Below are positions 11,761 to 23,525 of a DNA stretch of 64,000 nucleotides, one piece after another. The stretch is taken from positions 124,001 through 188,000 of the forward strand of contig NTMA01000063.1 in assembly GCA_002917075.1 (NCBI GenBank), in the 5' to 3' direction. A program made the position numbers and the translations under genes. Every line of letters starts with the position of its first letter. The first letter of the stretch is position 1. The stretch comes from Hawksworthiomyces lignivorus (Eukaryota > Ascomycota > Sordariomycetes > Ophiostomatales > Ophiostomataceae). A model generated the notes under the pieces. The model was not told the origin of the DNA. It searched no databases and worked only from the letters and a program-made list of their open reading frames with translations.

Positions 11761-13104
11761 TTACACCTTAAAGTCCTTGTGCAGCACCTTGGTGTAGAGA
11801 AAGTAGACGGCGTGGATCATGGGCGACACGAGCGGCCGCACCATCGCGGGCGTGCCGAAGCGCACGTGCATGGCCATGGTGTCGGCGATGACCGAGTGCG
11901 GCGCGCCGGGCGTGAAGAAGTAGGCCTGCAGCAGGTCGTCGGTCAGCTTGGTCACGCGCACCGTGCGGGCGAACATCTCCTGCTCAAAGGCGGCGACGGC
12001 GGCATCGTCGAGCTGGGCGGCGTCCTTGGCGGCGCTCGCCAGGATCGCCGCCGCCAGCTTGCGCGCGTCGTCGAGCGCCACGTTGACGCCCTCGCCGGCA
12101 AACGGCGTCATCAGGTGGGCAGCGTCGCCCACCAGCGTCAGCCCCGCCCGGTGCGCCCACCGGAAGCCCACCGGCAGCGCGTACAGCGAGCGCGGCCGCG
12201 TCTCCTGCGCCAGCGCCACCGCCTCCTTCAGCCGGGGATCGTAGTCGCCAGCCAGGTCCGCCCGCTCCAGCAGCGCCGCCTTGACTGCCGCCAGGTCGCT
12301 CGCGTCGTACCCGCACGTCTCGGGCCAGCTGTCCGCCCGCGGGCCCCCCGCCACCGCGCTCTCCACCGGCACGTTGGGCCGCTCCGACGTGCGGAACACA
12401 AAGTTCACGTGCAGGCTGCCATCGCCCAGCTGCTGCACCGTCAGCTTGCGGCCCTCGGCGTGCGAAAACACGCTGCCGTGGTTGACCAGCGCCGTCAGCG
12501 CCGGCGCGTTGGTTGCCGCGTCGGGGATTCGCATCTCGTGCAGCCCCAGCCCCGAGTACAGCGGCGCCTGGTCGCTGAGCGCCGCCCGCACCTTGCTCCA
12601 CGCGCCGTCCGCGCCCACCACCAAGTCGAACCCGGACGCCGTCGTGCCGTCCGCAAACGTAATCTCCGTGGCCCGGGCGTCCTTGCCGTCGCCGCCCGGC
12701 GTAATGGTCTTGACGTGCTTGTTCCACTGGATCATGCCGTCCGGCAGGCTCTCCGTCAGGATCTGCCGCAGCGCCGAGCGGTCGATCTCAGGCCGCTGGC
12801 CCATAAACGACTTCTCCGACGTCGGCAGCTCCCCCCGCGTGAAGAGCGTCTTGAGCTGCCAGTCGCACACCAGCATGTACTCGCCGTCGTAGCGCGCCTG
12901 CTCCAGGAACTTGTCAAAGAGGCCCGCGTCCTTCATCGCCGCCAGCCCCGTCGCCGTGTGCAGGTCAAGCGTGCCGCCCTGTGACCGGTAGTTGGCGCTC
13001 GCCTCGCCCTCGAAGATGACGGCGTCGATGCCGCCTAGGTGAAGCAGCCGGGCCAGCATGCACCCGGCTGGGCCGGCGCCGATGATGGCAATCTTGGGAG
13101 CCAT
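11761..13104 (-). CDS. FAD-dependent monooxygenase, TetX/PHBH-like
   Basis: Single exon of 447 residues. An upstream in-frame Met at 13200 would add 32 residues of low-complexity hydrophobic sequence; I chose the Met that directly precedes the Rossmann strand. The dinucleotide-binding motif GAGPAG follows at residues 8-13, and the strand ends at IFEGE. The second FAD motif reads VVGADGAWSKVR, and the GD motif reads VGDAAHLMTPFAGEGVNVAL. All three class A flavoprotein monooxygenase signatures are intact. Such enzymes hydroxylate aromatic or polyketide-like substrates using NAD(P)H and oxygen. Closest in layout are TetX-like and fungal salicylate- or zeaxanthin-type oxidoreductases of 400-450 residues. 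The substrate is unknown and no biosynthetic neighbours are present, so detoxification is a reasonable guess. No signal peptide or membrane helix is seen in the chosen model. Confidence 0.88.
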   Translation of the reverse strand: MAPKIAIIGAGPAGCMLARLLHLGGIDAVIFEGEASANYRSQGGTLDLHTATGLAAMKDAGLFDKFLEQARYDGEYMLVCDWQLKTLFTRGELPTSEKSFMGQRPEIDRSALRQILTESLPDGMIQWNKHVKTITPGGDGKDARATEITFADGTTASGFDLVVGADGAWSKVRAALSDQAPLYSGLGLHEMRIPDAATNAPALTALVNHGSVFSHAEGRKLTVQQLGDGSLHVNFVFRTSERPNVPVESAVAGGPRADSWPETCGYDASDLAAVKAALLERADLAGDYDPRLKEAVALAQETRPRSLYALPVGFRWAHRAGLTLVGDAAHLMTPFAGEGVNVALDDARKLAAAILASAAKDAAQLDDAAVAAFEQEMFARTVRVTKLTDDLLQAYFFTPGAPHSVIADTMAMHVRFGTPAMVRPLVSPMIHAVYFLYTKVLHKDFKV

Positions 13105-14582
13105 GTTGAGCAAGAAGAAAAGAATCGATGTGGATGGAATGCAAAGGAAAGAGGAAATAGCTGAGAACCAAGAATAAAAATATAAGAACACGGTCTTCAA
13201 TAATAGGCTTCTATTTTATGCGTGTTTGTTACGTGCGTGTACTAGAGAGAAGGCTAGCGAAGCTGTTGAACAAAGAATACTTTTCTTCTTTCAAGATCCA
13301 TCATCGTCAGAGTGGCGTTGTTCGCTGCCTTTTATATCATATCTGGACACCCTCTCCCTCCGCTTGAAGGGCCATGGTCGGTAAAGGTGCTTTGAATACA
13401 TCCTCATGCCGAAACGAAAAAAGAAAAAAGGAGAATATGTGAAGCTCTGGAAAGACCGCAGAAAAAGCCCGATACAACTAAGACAATGGCGTGACGCACG
13501 CTGCAGAGGCTTGAAGAACAGTACCACAAGTGCGCTAGTCCAACGGCATTGGGCAAGCGAATGCGAAAAAAACACAGCTTGCACTAGGCGGACGAGGCAA
13601 CGGTAGCCCACCCCCTGGCAGCACAGACGGACAAACTAAAGAATAAGCTTTTGGTCGTATGGGGAACTTTCGAGCATGGGAAAACGCCGGGGCTGAGGCA
13701 CAGTGGCTTTGGCAGTCCTAAGCATATTTGCCCTATTAGACGAAGCAAATCGCCAGCAAACAGGGGTCAGGCGGAGCTTGAAAGAGAGGACAGGGGTTAT
13801 TTTATTGGTCCGTCGGCTTTTATCATGCCCATCTGCTTGCCTTTTGCACCCGATGGGACAAAGTGAGCTCCAAAGGAAGCCATAATGACAAGAATAGCCA
13901 CCCGCCACCCAATCCAAGCCTCTCCGCCGGAGTTTTGAGTGGCCTTTTTGCTCTTATTGGAATCTCCGCTCCAAACGCTCTGCTAAAACAACAGCTTCGC
14001 TCGCTGCTAATATTCACACCGAAGCCGAATTGCACAGCAAACATCCCAGCTACGTCACTTTCTCCAGGCAATACAAACCAGGCCCCGCGACTACCACGTT
14101 GAAGCTGGGACTGTCGGCAAGATACAAAAATAGCAAGTGTGAAAATATCCTCCGTGATGAGGAATCATAACAAGCTCGCCGTAGACTATGCCCGGCTCTC
14201 CAACATAATAGTTGCCGCTCCCGTTGCGGCCACCGTCTCCCAGAATAATAATTCATGCATTGCAACAGCTCGGAAAAAATCGTTCATAGTACGATTATTC
14301 GTCATGGGTAAGAGTCGTCATCTGGTCTATTAGGCAGCCAAAGAGGGTTGTAGACGAACGTCATCTGCAAGAGCACGCCGGAATGACACCTTCGAGCTCT
14401 ATATCCGGAGCACGTTTGGTGCGAGCATATCGGAAATGTCGCGGCAGCACATGTCCCTTAGTCACCCTTTAGCCACTAAGAATCAACCTGACAAGCTTTC
14501 GGAGCGGGAGCAGGAGGAAGAAGGAAGATGACGCGGAAGCAAAGAGGTGGAGCTATGATAATAACGGCACAATCCATCGTGA

Positions 14583-14621
14583 TTGCTTGGCGCGGCTGCT
14601 TGGCACGGTTGCTTGGCACGG
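14583..14621 (+). repeat. 13-bp minisatellite, three copies
   Basis: Three adjacent 13-base units of consensus YTGCTTGGCRCGG, differing only at Y and R, then a partial fourth unit. Confidence 0.85.
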
Positions 14622-16334
14622 CTGCATCTGAGAGGCTGTCCCGAACACCCAACTACGAATGACTCCGTAGCGACTGAGAGAGTGCACTGGTACAGCGGGA
14701 ATACCAGCTCTGGTGGTCCGATGAAGCCCCCAAGGATAGAGGCGAGAGAATATGATGAAGTTCTCCGAGCTCGTATTGCTCCAGGTGATTCTCGTCAACT
14801 GGGTCAACTTGGGCATGGAAGCAGCCAAAGAGCAGCCAATGGGTACGCCTCGCCTTTCACCCGTCGCATTCGCTTCCCTAGTCCGAGACGGAAATGCCAC
14901 ATAACATCGTATGTCACTCCTTGTACATTATTTACAAGTCGCGCCCACACACCGCCGGCCCTCGACAGGCAGTAAAATGGCCCATTCGTAGTTTCCCCTG
15001 CCACGAGTCACTCTTCGCAGCATGATAGACTCGCAGCTTCCACTACAGCACAGACTGCTTGGGCAAAGTCTCCCATATTATTGGAAGGAGCTTCTGAAAT
15101 GGCATGACAGGCAGTCAGTTCTTACTGCCGACCATAATAGGAAGTAATATTCTTTCCTTGTAGGGCGTAATTACGCAATCCCTGTGGATGGTCTGAAGGT
15201 TCCCCGTAGAAAGGTGGCAACATGGACTGTAGCCATCCAACTTTATCTGTCCACCTGCTTACTCCCCTCGCTCCCTTTCATTTAGGGCAGTGGGGTGCGA
15301 ATCTGAGATCCGAGTTGAATGGAGAGCTCCCATGTCGACAAAAAACGCCGGCAGGCAATAAGCCAACCATACCAAGAGTAGTCAGTGTTGTACGATGTTC
15401 TGGCCACCCAGCCTCGTGCTCGTGTCGTTCATTGGGCAGACAAAATGCACCGATAACGAAAAGCAAATGATAACGGCTGCTCTCTATTTGGTCTGCACGC
15501 ACGTGTTGGTGCAGATGAACAAAATACATCACCGTCGTGCCATTGCTGAAGACAGGCCTCATCATAGACACCAGCATCGATTGTCTCTTCTGCCATCTTC
15601 ACAAAATCTATAGGGCCGATCGGCCAAGCCGGCCAACAACCAATGCGCCAAGAGGCTCCTTACTCTGAAACAAGACAGCCAAGCCATCCAAGCTCATCCA
15701 TTTGACTGGAAGAAATTGGCAAGAGAAATCCATCTAAGGCAAAAGAATAAAAAAGGCAAAGAATACAGTTCACCCAAGTTGATCCAGGAATAAGTCGACC
15801 AACGCCGAACTCGCATCTCGTCTACCAATTGCGGGAATTACTCCAAAGTGTGACACAAATCCGCCTGGAGAAAGGAGAACCAGCAAACCAACGAGTTCTG
15901 CCTGCTTAACTGCTGGGCAGCAAAAACCCTGGCAACAAAAAAAATACGAGTTGCACCACCATTCAACAGAAAAAAAAGGGACGGAGGCGGATCTGCAGGG
16001 CTTACACGGCATGCCCCACTTTGCTCGCCAACCCTTCCTCCATCTTGCTGCTCCTCATCTTTGGCAGAAAAAAAAAAGCTGAGAACGACGATCAGCAGTC
16101 CTTTTTATTTATTAGCTTTTTGACAGAGACCCTTCTCGTCGGTGCATCTCCACTCGCGTGCAGACTTCTCTTCCTCTCCTTAATCAGCGGGGCTCCTGGG
16201 TTTGTCATCTCAAGTTGCGCACCGAGCGTTTCCGCCCGCGCGCCGCCGAAATCCAGGGACAAGCCCCCCCGGCGTTTATTTTAGGTTTTTATTATGACAC
16301 CACATGCGCACAATACAGGCACACCCCCATAACG

Positions 16335-16340
16335 CACGTG
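16335..16340. promoter_or_regulatory. CACGTG E-box upstream of the F-box gene
   Basis: A perfect palindromic E-box 83 bases before the predicted ATG at 16423. Basic helix-loop-helix factors such as Cbf1 or SREBP types bind this motif in fungi; function here is inferred from position alone. Confidence 0.35.
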
Positions 16341-16422
16341 CTATTGCCTGGTCCTGCGAGTGAGAAGTACAGGGAGCACCAGTCCATCTCTCTGTCCAGC
16401 TTCCCATCTCTCCTCACCTGCA

Positions 16423-18975
16423 ATGGGCGACCCTGACCCCCCACCAAACGGCCCGAGCAGCGGCGATTCTGCCAGTGCCGCAGCCGGGGAAACAGAGGCT
16501 CCGGCTCCGGCTCCGGACCACGCCGCTGCCTTCACCAGTACAGCCCACAGGAAGGCCTTCCTGCTAGATTTGGTACCTCGCCTCTCGCTCGACGAGGTGT
16601 GGATGCTGCAGGCCCGCCTGGCCCGCCTCGACCTGCGTACCGACATTTTAGGCCGCCTGCCGCCGGAGCTGCAGATCATAGTGGCCGACCAGATAGGACC
16701 CGCCGACCTGGGCTGCTGCCTGCATGTATCGTCGAGATGGCGGGCCGTCTTCTTACACGAGGCTATGCGGCGGGGCCTGGCGCGGCGCTGCTTCCCCTCA
16801 CTGCTAGAGTACGTGGACGCCGTGCGTGAGCAGAACGAGACGGAAACATTGGCAGCAGCGGCAGCGACGGCAGAAGTAGAAGTAGAAGCAGAAGCAGGAG
16901 GGAAAGGAGGAAAGCCAGAGGAGCGAGCGCTTTTCGACAAGACGGTGAATCGCATATTCGACCAGACGGCGCGGACGTACGCTATACGGGCCCAAGGGCG
17001 GTTTCGGTACGTGTTCCGCCACTGCAAGGACCCGCCCCGTGCGGTAACCGAAGGCCCGGCGGCGGAACAGGGCATGCTGAGCTGGCTGCAAGAGAAAAAG
17101 GTTGCACGCGAAAGTCAGCCAAAGCAGCAGTCTCCGCTGAGCTTCGGTTCATACTCGGGATACCGGCAACCGGAATTGGAAGCCCTGATGGACGGCGCCC
17201 TACGGCCGCCAAACGCGGCTCTGCCTCTGCAATTCCGGCATCCGGGATCGCAAGACGCTATGGATTACACTTTCCGCAGCGATGCTGCGGACTACACCTT
17301 CCGTAACGACGATGGCTGGGCGGCATATAGCGGCCCCGACTACGCCTACGGCCGGCTTGCCTGGGAGTGCCTCAAGAAACACGGCACCTCGTTTCTCGTC
17401 GACAACCTGCGCGACGGCCGCCGCCTCCACTACGAAGTGCCCAACAGCAGCGTGCGCGGCGAGACTCACCTGCTCGCCGCGTTTGGCGATGAGCTGCTGG
17501 TGGCCTCTACGGGCCTTCGTTTGTATGTTCTCTCCCTCCCAGGTCTCTTATTTTTACCACCCCACCCTCCTCCTATCCACTGCCAACAGCTTTTTTGGTT
17601 TATCTTTCTTCTCTTCTTCTTTTCATTCCCCTAACATCAATTGCCCCACAGACATGCTTGGAATTTCGTCACGGGCGAGCACCATAACAAGCAGCTGCCT
17701 GCCCAGGTCGATGTGGTGGAGACGCTGGGCCGGCGCGTGTGCATCCTGGCGGCAGGCAACGTCTACTCTTGGGAGCTGGGCGGAACCCTCCGGCAGGTGG
17801 ATATGACGGGGCTGGACGCGCGCCACCGGCAGCCTGATCGCGACGGCCGGCTACCCAGCTACTTCCTGCTGGACCCGGTGCGGCCAGACGTCTTCTTCCT
17901 GGGCAACTTTGATCTCGAGACCACCGACCCGCTGGGCCACAGCGGCGCCCTGTGCTTTTATGTGCACGAGTTCCGGGCGCGCCGCTACTGCGCCACCTTT
18001 TCGCACCGGCTGCCCTTTCACAACGCTGCGTTCCCCGGCGCCCTGCTCGAGGCCAAGGTGCGCCGCAGCGCGCGCGGGCTCTACTCTCTAGCGACGTGGC
18101 GCGTCACGGCGGGCGCCAGCGCGCCGGCCGCGCGCTGGTCCGGGGCGTCGTCGTCGTGGGCGGCCACGCAGGTCGAGGGCGTGGGCTCGCTCGCCTTCAG
18201 CCTGTACACGCGCGAATTTACCGAGTCCTTCTTTCGGCTGCCGCAGCTGGCGCCCGTGGTGCCGCTGGGCCGCGGCGGCGCCGTCGGCTCCACGGCTGCG
18301 GCGTACAACGCCTATGCCGGATCGTTCCCCGGCGGGCCAGCCGCTGGGGCCAACCTGCACGTGCATATCTGGAACGACCAGCTGCTCACCGTGATTGACC
18401 GACACCGCGAGGCACCGCTGGCCGGCGCCGGCAGCGACACCGGCAGCAGGGGGGGCGGCAAGGTGCGCCGCGCCACGCCGCTGCTCTTTGCATTTGACGA
18501 CGAGCGCAGCGAAGCCGCGGCCCGCGCGCCCGCCAAGCCCTTCTCTGCCGTGCCTCTGTACACGTCGCGGCCGCTAGAAGACGCCGTCGCAGACGGCGCA
18601 GAGAAGGACGCCGACAGTTGCTGGACGTTCCCGCCCGCCGAGCGCCGGCACAAGGTGCGCTTCGACGAGCTCGCGCCGCCAGGCACGCCGGGCCGCTGGC
18701 TGCAGGACGACGGCGACTGGGCGGCCAACCGCTGCCTGCTGCGGTTCGCGCTGGACCTGGACGCGGCGCCGCTGCCGGGCGACCTGCAGCACGGCCGCCC
18801 CGCCCACGTCGGCTCGTACGTCGTGCAGGGCGACGACGACTTTCTCGTCTTCCACCACGACAGCGCGTACACCGTCTGGAGCTTCGGCGACGACGTCGTG
18901 CAGAACCGCCGCGCCGCCTGCCGCGCGGCGGCCGTCTCTGCTGCGCCCTCAGGTGAAGCAGAGACGAAAGAATAG
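16423..18975 (+). CDS. F-box domain protein
   Basis: Exons are 16423..17522 and 17652..18975. The 129-bp intron (GTATGT...CCACAG) is phase 2, and the product is 807 residues. After an acidic, Pro/Ala-rich leader, residues about 73-112 read ILGRLPPELQIIVADQI, then GPADLGCCLHVSSRWRAVF. This is a canonical F-box: LPPEL start, central D-x-x-x-x, closing S-x-x-W. The remaining 690 residues hold no named domain I can assign, although repeated Trp/Phe-containing beta-type segments (VYSWELGGTLRQVD, YTVWSFGDDVVQN) suggest a propeller-like substrate-binding part. Expected role: substrate adaptor of an SCF (Skp1-Cullin-F-box) ubiquitin ligase, with unknown target. An in-frame Met 21 codons upstream (16360) is an alternative start. 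Two tandem short motifs near residue 280 (DYTFRSDAADYTFRNDD) are a small internal duplication. Confidence 0.8.
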
Positions 18976-20190
18976 ATAAAGAACAAAAACAAAACAAAAC
19001 TCATAAAGAGACATTGGTACCGCTTTCCACCATCGTCATCACCAATGTCTTCTTCGGCTGGCACCGGACAACGGAACGCGATTTAAAATAAAAGCGGGCT
19101 ATCGTATTCGGAGACGACCTGGCGCGCGCCCGGCTTTACCGCTGTCGGCTTTTACCATGTTGAAAGCGAAGGGGGGGGAGGGTGGCAAGCTCCCGATGGA
19201 GCTCTGCCAAGGTATTTTCCTCTAGTAGGCAGAGGAGGAGGAGGGGGGGATCCTCTTATATGTATATATACTTATGTATTTGGGCGTGTATCGCTAGCGA
19301 AATGCAGGTGAGGAACCTTTTTGTTTACGCTGGGAACGGGAAAAGGAAAAGCAGCAGCAGGCGCTCACGACTGGAGTAGCAAGACATGCTAACATCCAAT
19401 TATGCAAAATTATGTATCAATACTCGGCATTTCACCGTTATGCGTATTTCGGTATTTCAGTATTTTCAGTTTGCGTACGGAGTATGGGCAAAACCGTCTT
19501 CGTCTTTCAGCCAAGTGAAGAGGCCGACTGGTCCTCCTGGCAAAGACGGCATGGGGATTTGCTGGGGGGCGTAGCCACATGGGGTCGAGGAGCCACTCTG
19601 ACAGGCTAGTCTGCGTCTGCCGGGTAATGAAGACCGCCGTTTTAGGGCAGCAGGATGCCAGGATTTTGTCTATCCGACAATTGTCTAGGAGAAAAGGATG
19701 GGAGGCAAGGCGGCTCTTTGCCCTGTGGTGCTTCACTGCGGCGCACTCCCGCGGTCCCCGTAAGTATCAAACAAGTACTCATAGCATATGCCTAGCACGC
19801 CTAGGATGCCAATATCGAATAAAGTATGTTCTAAAACGCCATACGTCGAGCGTATCTCTCGCGCGCACGCCGTAGTGGAAGATGGGGCAGATGGAGCCCG
19901 TTCACCCGAATCCACCCGAGATAAAAAATAGTGTCTGTTCCTGTGTTCCTGGCCAATCACCGGTCAGAGAATCCGACTGCGATACAGCGATCCACAGGGG
20001 TCCCCCCAAGGTCTTTTCTATTTTTTCCCTTGTTTTGTGACGGAGCAGAGGCTGTCTGTTGGTTGTCCCGGCGTTAGCGGGCGAAACATGCGAAAACAGG
20101 GGCCCTGCAGGGAAGAAGCCAGATAGATAGATGCTTTTCTGTGCCTACATACTCCCGAGACAGGTACCAGTAATACACTGCATCTTGATA

Positions 20191-20260
20191 GCGGGTGGTA
20201 GTGGGTGGCAATGGGTTGTAATAGGTGGCAGTGAGTGGCAGTGAGTGGCAGCGGATGGCG
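20191..20260 (+). repeat. 10-bp minisatellite, seven copies
   Basis: Seven consecutive 10-base units of approximate consensus GTGGGTGGCA, e.g. GTGAGTGGCA twice in a row. Drift between copies is mostly A/G exchange. Confidence 0.85.
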
Positions 20261-20462
20261 CTGTAGTGGACGGAAAAATGCCAGCCAAGTAAATAAAATA
20301 AAAATAAAACAAAAATAAACTAAAAAATTAAGCAATACTTGGTAGCTACAGCACTCCCGGACGACAAGAAAAAAAAAAAAAAAATAGGGAAAGGAAAATA
20401 AAGAAATAAAAAAAGAAAAATATTAACCATTGCTCCGGAAAAAGGCCTCACAAAAATTTTGA

Positions 20463-20650
20463 ACCTCCCTCCCTCTCTTTCTTCTCTCTTCTTCTCTTTT
20501 CTCTCTCTCCCTTCTTCTCACGATATCCCCAAATTAATAATCTTTTCGCATTCACTTCGTTTGTTTTGCGAATTTCCTTCTCCCCTCTACAACTCCACTC
20601 CTTCTTTTCTTTCTCTCCTCTCCTCCTCTCACTCACACACACACATCGTC
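20463..20650 (+). promoter_or_regulatory. CT-rich core promoter / 5' leader of the phosphate carrier gene
   Basis: Nearly 190 bases dominated by C and T on the coding strand, directly before the ATG at 20654. Such pyrimidine tracts are typical of highly expressed filamentous-fungal housekeeping genes. The last bases before the ATG are a short CA run and GTCGCA, a good initiation context. Confidence 0.55.
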
Positions 20651-20653
20651 GCA

Positions 20654-21914
20654 ATGGCTGCTGCTACTGCTGATCTCCAGAAGGTCGTCCCGGCCGCTCC
20701 CCAGCTGTCCGGCGTCGGCCTGTACTCTCGCTTCGCCCTGGCCGGCGCTGTCTGCTGTTCCGTCACCCACGGCTCTCTGACGCCCGTTGATGTGTAGGTT
20801 TTCCCTGGCTGCCCACACCGCTCTCTCACCCTTGAAGCTCCCCTCCCCCCCCCTATATCCGCCCTTCACCGTGCTGTTCTCTGCAAGGAAGCTCAGCTCG
20901 GCAACATTGCGCCGCCTGTGAAGCTTTTTCCCTCTTCCAATGGCGGTCTTCTTTCGCTAACGCGAATCCCACTTCTCCCCCCGCTTGCAGCGTCAAGACC
21001 CGTATCCAGCTCGAGCCTGAGGTCTACAACAAGGGCATGATCGGCGGTTTCCGCCAGGTCATTGCCAACGAGGGCGCTGGCGCTCTGCTGACTGGTGTCG
21101 GCCCCACGTTCGCGGGTTACTTCCTGCAGGGCGCGTTCAAGTTCGGCGGCTACGAGTTCTTCAAGCAGCAGCACATCAACTTCCTGGGCCTGGAGACGGC
21201 GTCCAACTACCGCACGGCCGTGTACCTGGCGTCGTCGGCGGCTGCCGAGTTCTTCGCCGACATTGCGCTGTGCCCGCTGGAGGCGACGCGCATCCGGCTG
21301 GTGTCGGAGCCGACCTACGCCAACGGCCTGATCGGCGGCTTCAGCAAGATGCTGAGCACCGAGGGCGTCGGCGCCTTCTACGCCGGCTTCGGCCCCATCC
21401 TGTTCAAGCAGATCCCCTACACCATGGCCAAGTTTGTCGTCTTCGAGAAGGTCTCCGAGGCTGTCTTCCGCGTCTACCCCAAGTCCGACCTCTCCAACGG
21501 CGCCCAGACCGCCGTCAACCTCGGCTCCGGTCTGACCGCCGGCTTCGCCGCCGCTCTCGTCTCCCAGCCCGCCGACACCATGCTCTCCAAGATCAACAAG
21601 ACCCCTGGCCTGCCCGGCGAGAGCACCACCAGCCGCCTCATCAAGATCGGCCGCGAGCTCGGCCTCCGCGGCTCCTACACCGGCATCGGCACCCGTCTGT
21701 TCATGGTCGGCACCCTGACCGCCTTCCAGTTCGCCATCTACGGTATGTTTTTTCTCCCCCTTAATTTTTGAAATTTTCGCGCTTTATTTTTTATGTTTTT
21801 ATGCTTTTGCGTTTCTCCGGTCCCCCCTTCGGCATTCCTCTTCTAACTCCTCGTTCTACAGGTGACCTGAAGAAGGCTCTGGGCGCCACCGGCGGTGTCG
21901 AGATCTCCAAATAG
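20654..21914 (+). CDS. mir1: Mitochondrial phosphate carrier (Mir1/Pic type)
   Basis: Exons are 20654..20793, 20991..21742 and 21862..21914 (phases 2 and 1), giving 314 residues, close to yeast Mir1. Three mitochondrial-carrier repeats are present with signatures [18 protein letters not shown] and PADTMLSKI, each fitting P-x-D/E-x-x-x-K/R. The carrier exchanges phosphate with protons (or hydroxyl) across the inner mitochondrial membrane and supplies phosphate for ATP synthesis. The sequence [20 protein letters not shown] of helix 1 is characteristic of the phosphate branch of family SLC25. The 197-bp first intron interrupts the first signature; the third exon encodes only the last 17 residues or so. 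Strong GC3 bias and the CT-rich leader point to high expression. Confidence 0.95.
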
Positions 21915-22041
21915 ACGGGTTTAATGAGCATTTTTGGCCCTCGGAAAGTGAGGGGCAAAATAGAGTGGAGGAGCTAAGGCAAGATAGAAAGGTAGTGCGA
22001 AAGCCAGATAGAGGAGGCTAGAGAGTGCGTTCGGGTTTTTG

Positions 22042-22082
<41 letters not shown>

Positions 22083-23525
22083 CAGTAGCATAAAGAACCT
22101 CCTTTTTTTTTCCTCTTTATCCTCTCACACCCCCCAACCCTCCCCCCAGACATCTCTATCTTTACTACGCGAATAGACATATTTTTTTTCCTTTTTTTCC
22201 TCTTTGACATCGGGAAGGCGGCTAGATGCCTCTCGCAGGTCTGATAGATTCGAGAGCCGCTCAAGAGACGGGAAAGATAGAAAAGAAGGGAACTGGAAAT
22301 AGAAAGGGAACAGACAATGATAGAGGAGGAGAGAGCAGCATGGGCGGTTGTTTGTTCGGTTTACCTATTATGCTCTTCACTCTACTAATTATGATTCATT
22401 GGCATGACATCGTTCAGTACGTGAATAATAGCTTGCTTCTGATTTGTGTCATTTGGCGAATAAACCACTCTTGTCTCTTGTGGCGATAGTGGGAGCAGCC
22501 AACAGCTATCAGTGTCGTTTTTTGATATCCTCGGCTAATGAGGTGGATGCGGACCTGCTCCGTAGCTGCGACTAAGTCAAACTGGCTTGCTCTTGGTCTG
22601 CGTGCTCTACTATTAATTAGTTTGCAAATCGAGCTCTGCGTTTTGGTGAGACGACATCATTGAATGTTGAACAATGACGAAAGAGACCGTGAATGAGGAA
22701 CGCGAGACGTATTCCTTCAATTTATGCGTGCGTGTCTGTCACACAGCTTTGGTTCGTATGATAGTTTAGACAATCCAGAGAAATAGAGGTAGGATCTCAG
22801 CACATGATGTTGCGCATGTTTGTCGACGGAGAATATATATAATTCCATATACTTATAATATAATATGTTTTGCGCGTTTGCGTCTAGAGATATAGAAATA
22901 CTCCAAAGAAATTAATGAGCAAGAGCTATATAAAAGCCATGTAAGAAGGAGTTGTTACCATCAGCCAATAAGCGCCTTATATCAACCTTTTCTATATTCT
23001 TGCCTTCACCTTTAGATTGATATTGCAACCTAAGTGGCGCTCTGATATCTTTCGTCACCGTTTGATTTATTGTGACACAGATGCTGAATTCATATCACAG
23101 TGCAACTTGTACCAAATGCACGACATATCTCAGTCGTCTCAGCGAGCCGGTTCTTCTCCATGGCACAGTCCTGCTTGTACATCTCTTAATGTTGTGCAGT
23201 ATATGTGATTGACTTTCATTTTCTCATGTTGCTTGAAATAAAATCTGTATATTAGTTCCATGTTTCCCTCCTTCAGATATGATGCTGGCGTCCTTGTCGT
23301 CTTCGTTTTCTCTTTGGCTTCTCTCATTTTCATCTGCCTAAGCCTCCTCCCTGCCTTTCCGGGACAATTTGTGTCAAAGAAATCGTCTGCTGTATTGAAC
23401 TCAGATAGGCTGGTTTATGTGATCTCCCGGAACCAGCGGGCACCACTCAATAGCAAGCAGTGGGCTCTCTGAAAATTGCCGGTACACATCCACGCCGCCC
23501 AGCCGTCCCCTTCTGTTCTCTCCCT
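21915..23525. other. Intergenic region with GT microsatellite
   Basis: 3' flank of the carrier gene, then AT-rich DNA with TATATA runs near 22836-22870. Open frames are short and featureless. Confidence 0.55.
22045..22080. repeat. (GT)n microsatellite
   Basis: About eighteen uninterrupted GT units, 130 bases beyond the phosphate-carrier stop codon. Confidence 0.9.

Larger units (their letters stand above)
13105..16422. other. 3.3-kb intergenic region between divergent genes
   Basis: This lies between the monooxygenase (minus) and the F-box gene (plus). Open frames are short, lack recognisable domains and do not join into a convincing spliced gene. It holds a 13-bp triplicate repeat at 14583-14621, a perfect 12-bp palindrome at 15614-15625, and a CACGTG E-box at 16335-16340, about 80 bases before the F-box ATG. 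I found no tRNA B-box. Confidence 0.5.
18976..20653. other. Intergenic region with minisatellite and AT-rich promoter
   Basis: No supported gene. A TACGGAGTA motif lies near 19474, a 10-bp minisatellite at 20191-20260, then A/T-rich DNA with long A runs (20371-20384), passing into the CT-rich promoter of the phosphate carrier gene. Confidence 0.55.

Noticed and set aside
11779..12984. 401-codon plus-strand frame over the monooxygenase
   Set aside because: Arg/His/Val-rich mirror frame; the minus-strand frame carries all three flavoprotein motifs.
14553..14900. 115-codon minus-strand frame in the 3.3-kb gap
   Set aside because: It covers the 13-bp minisatellite and shows no domain or codon bias.
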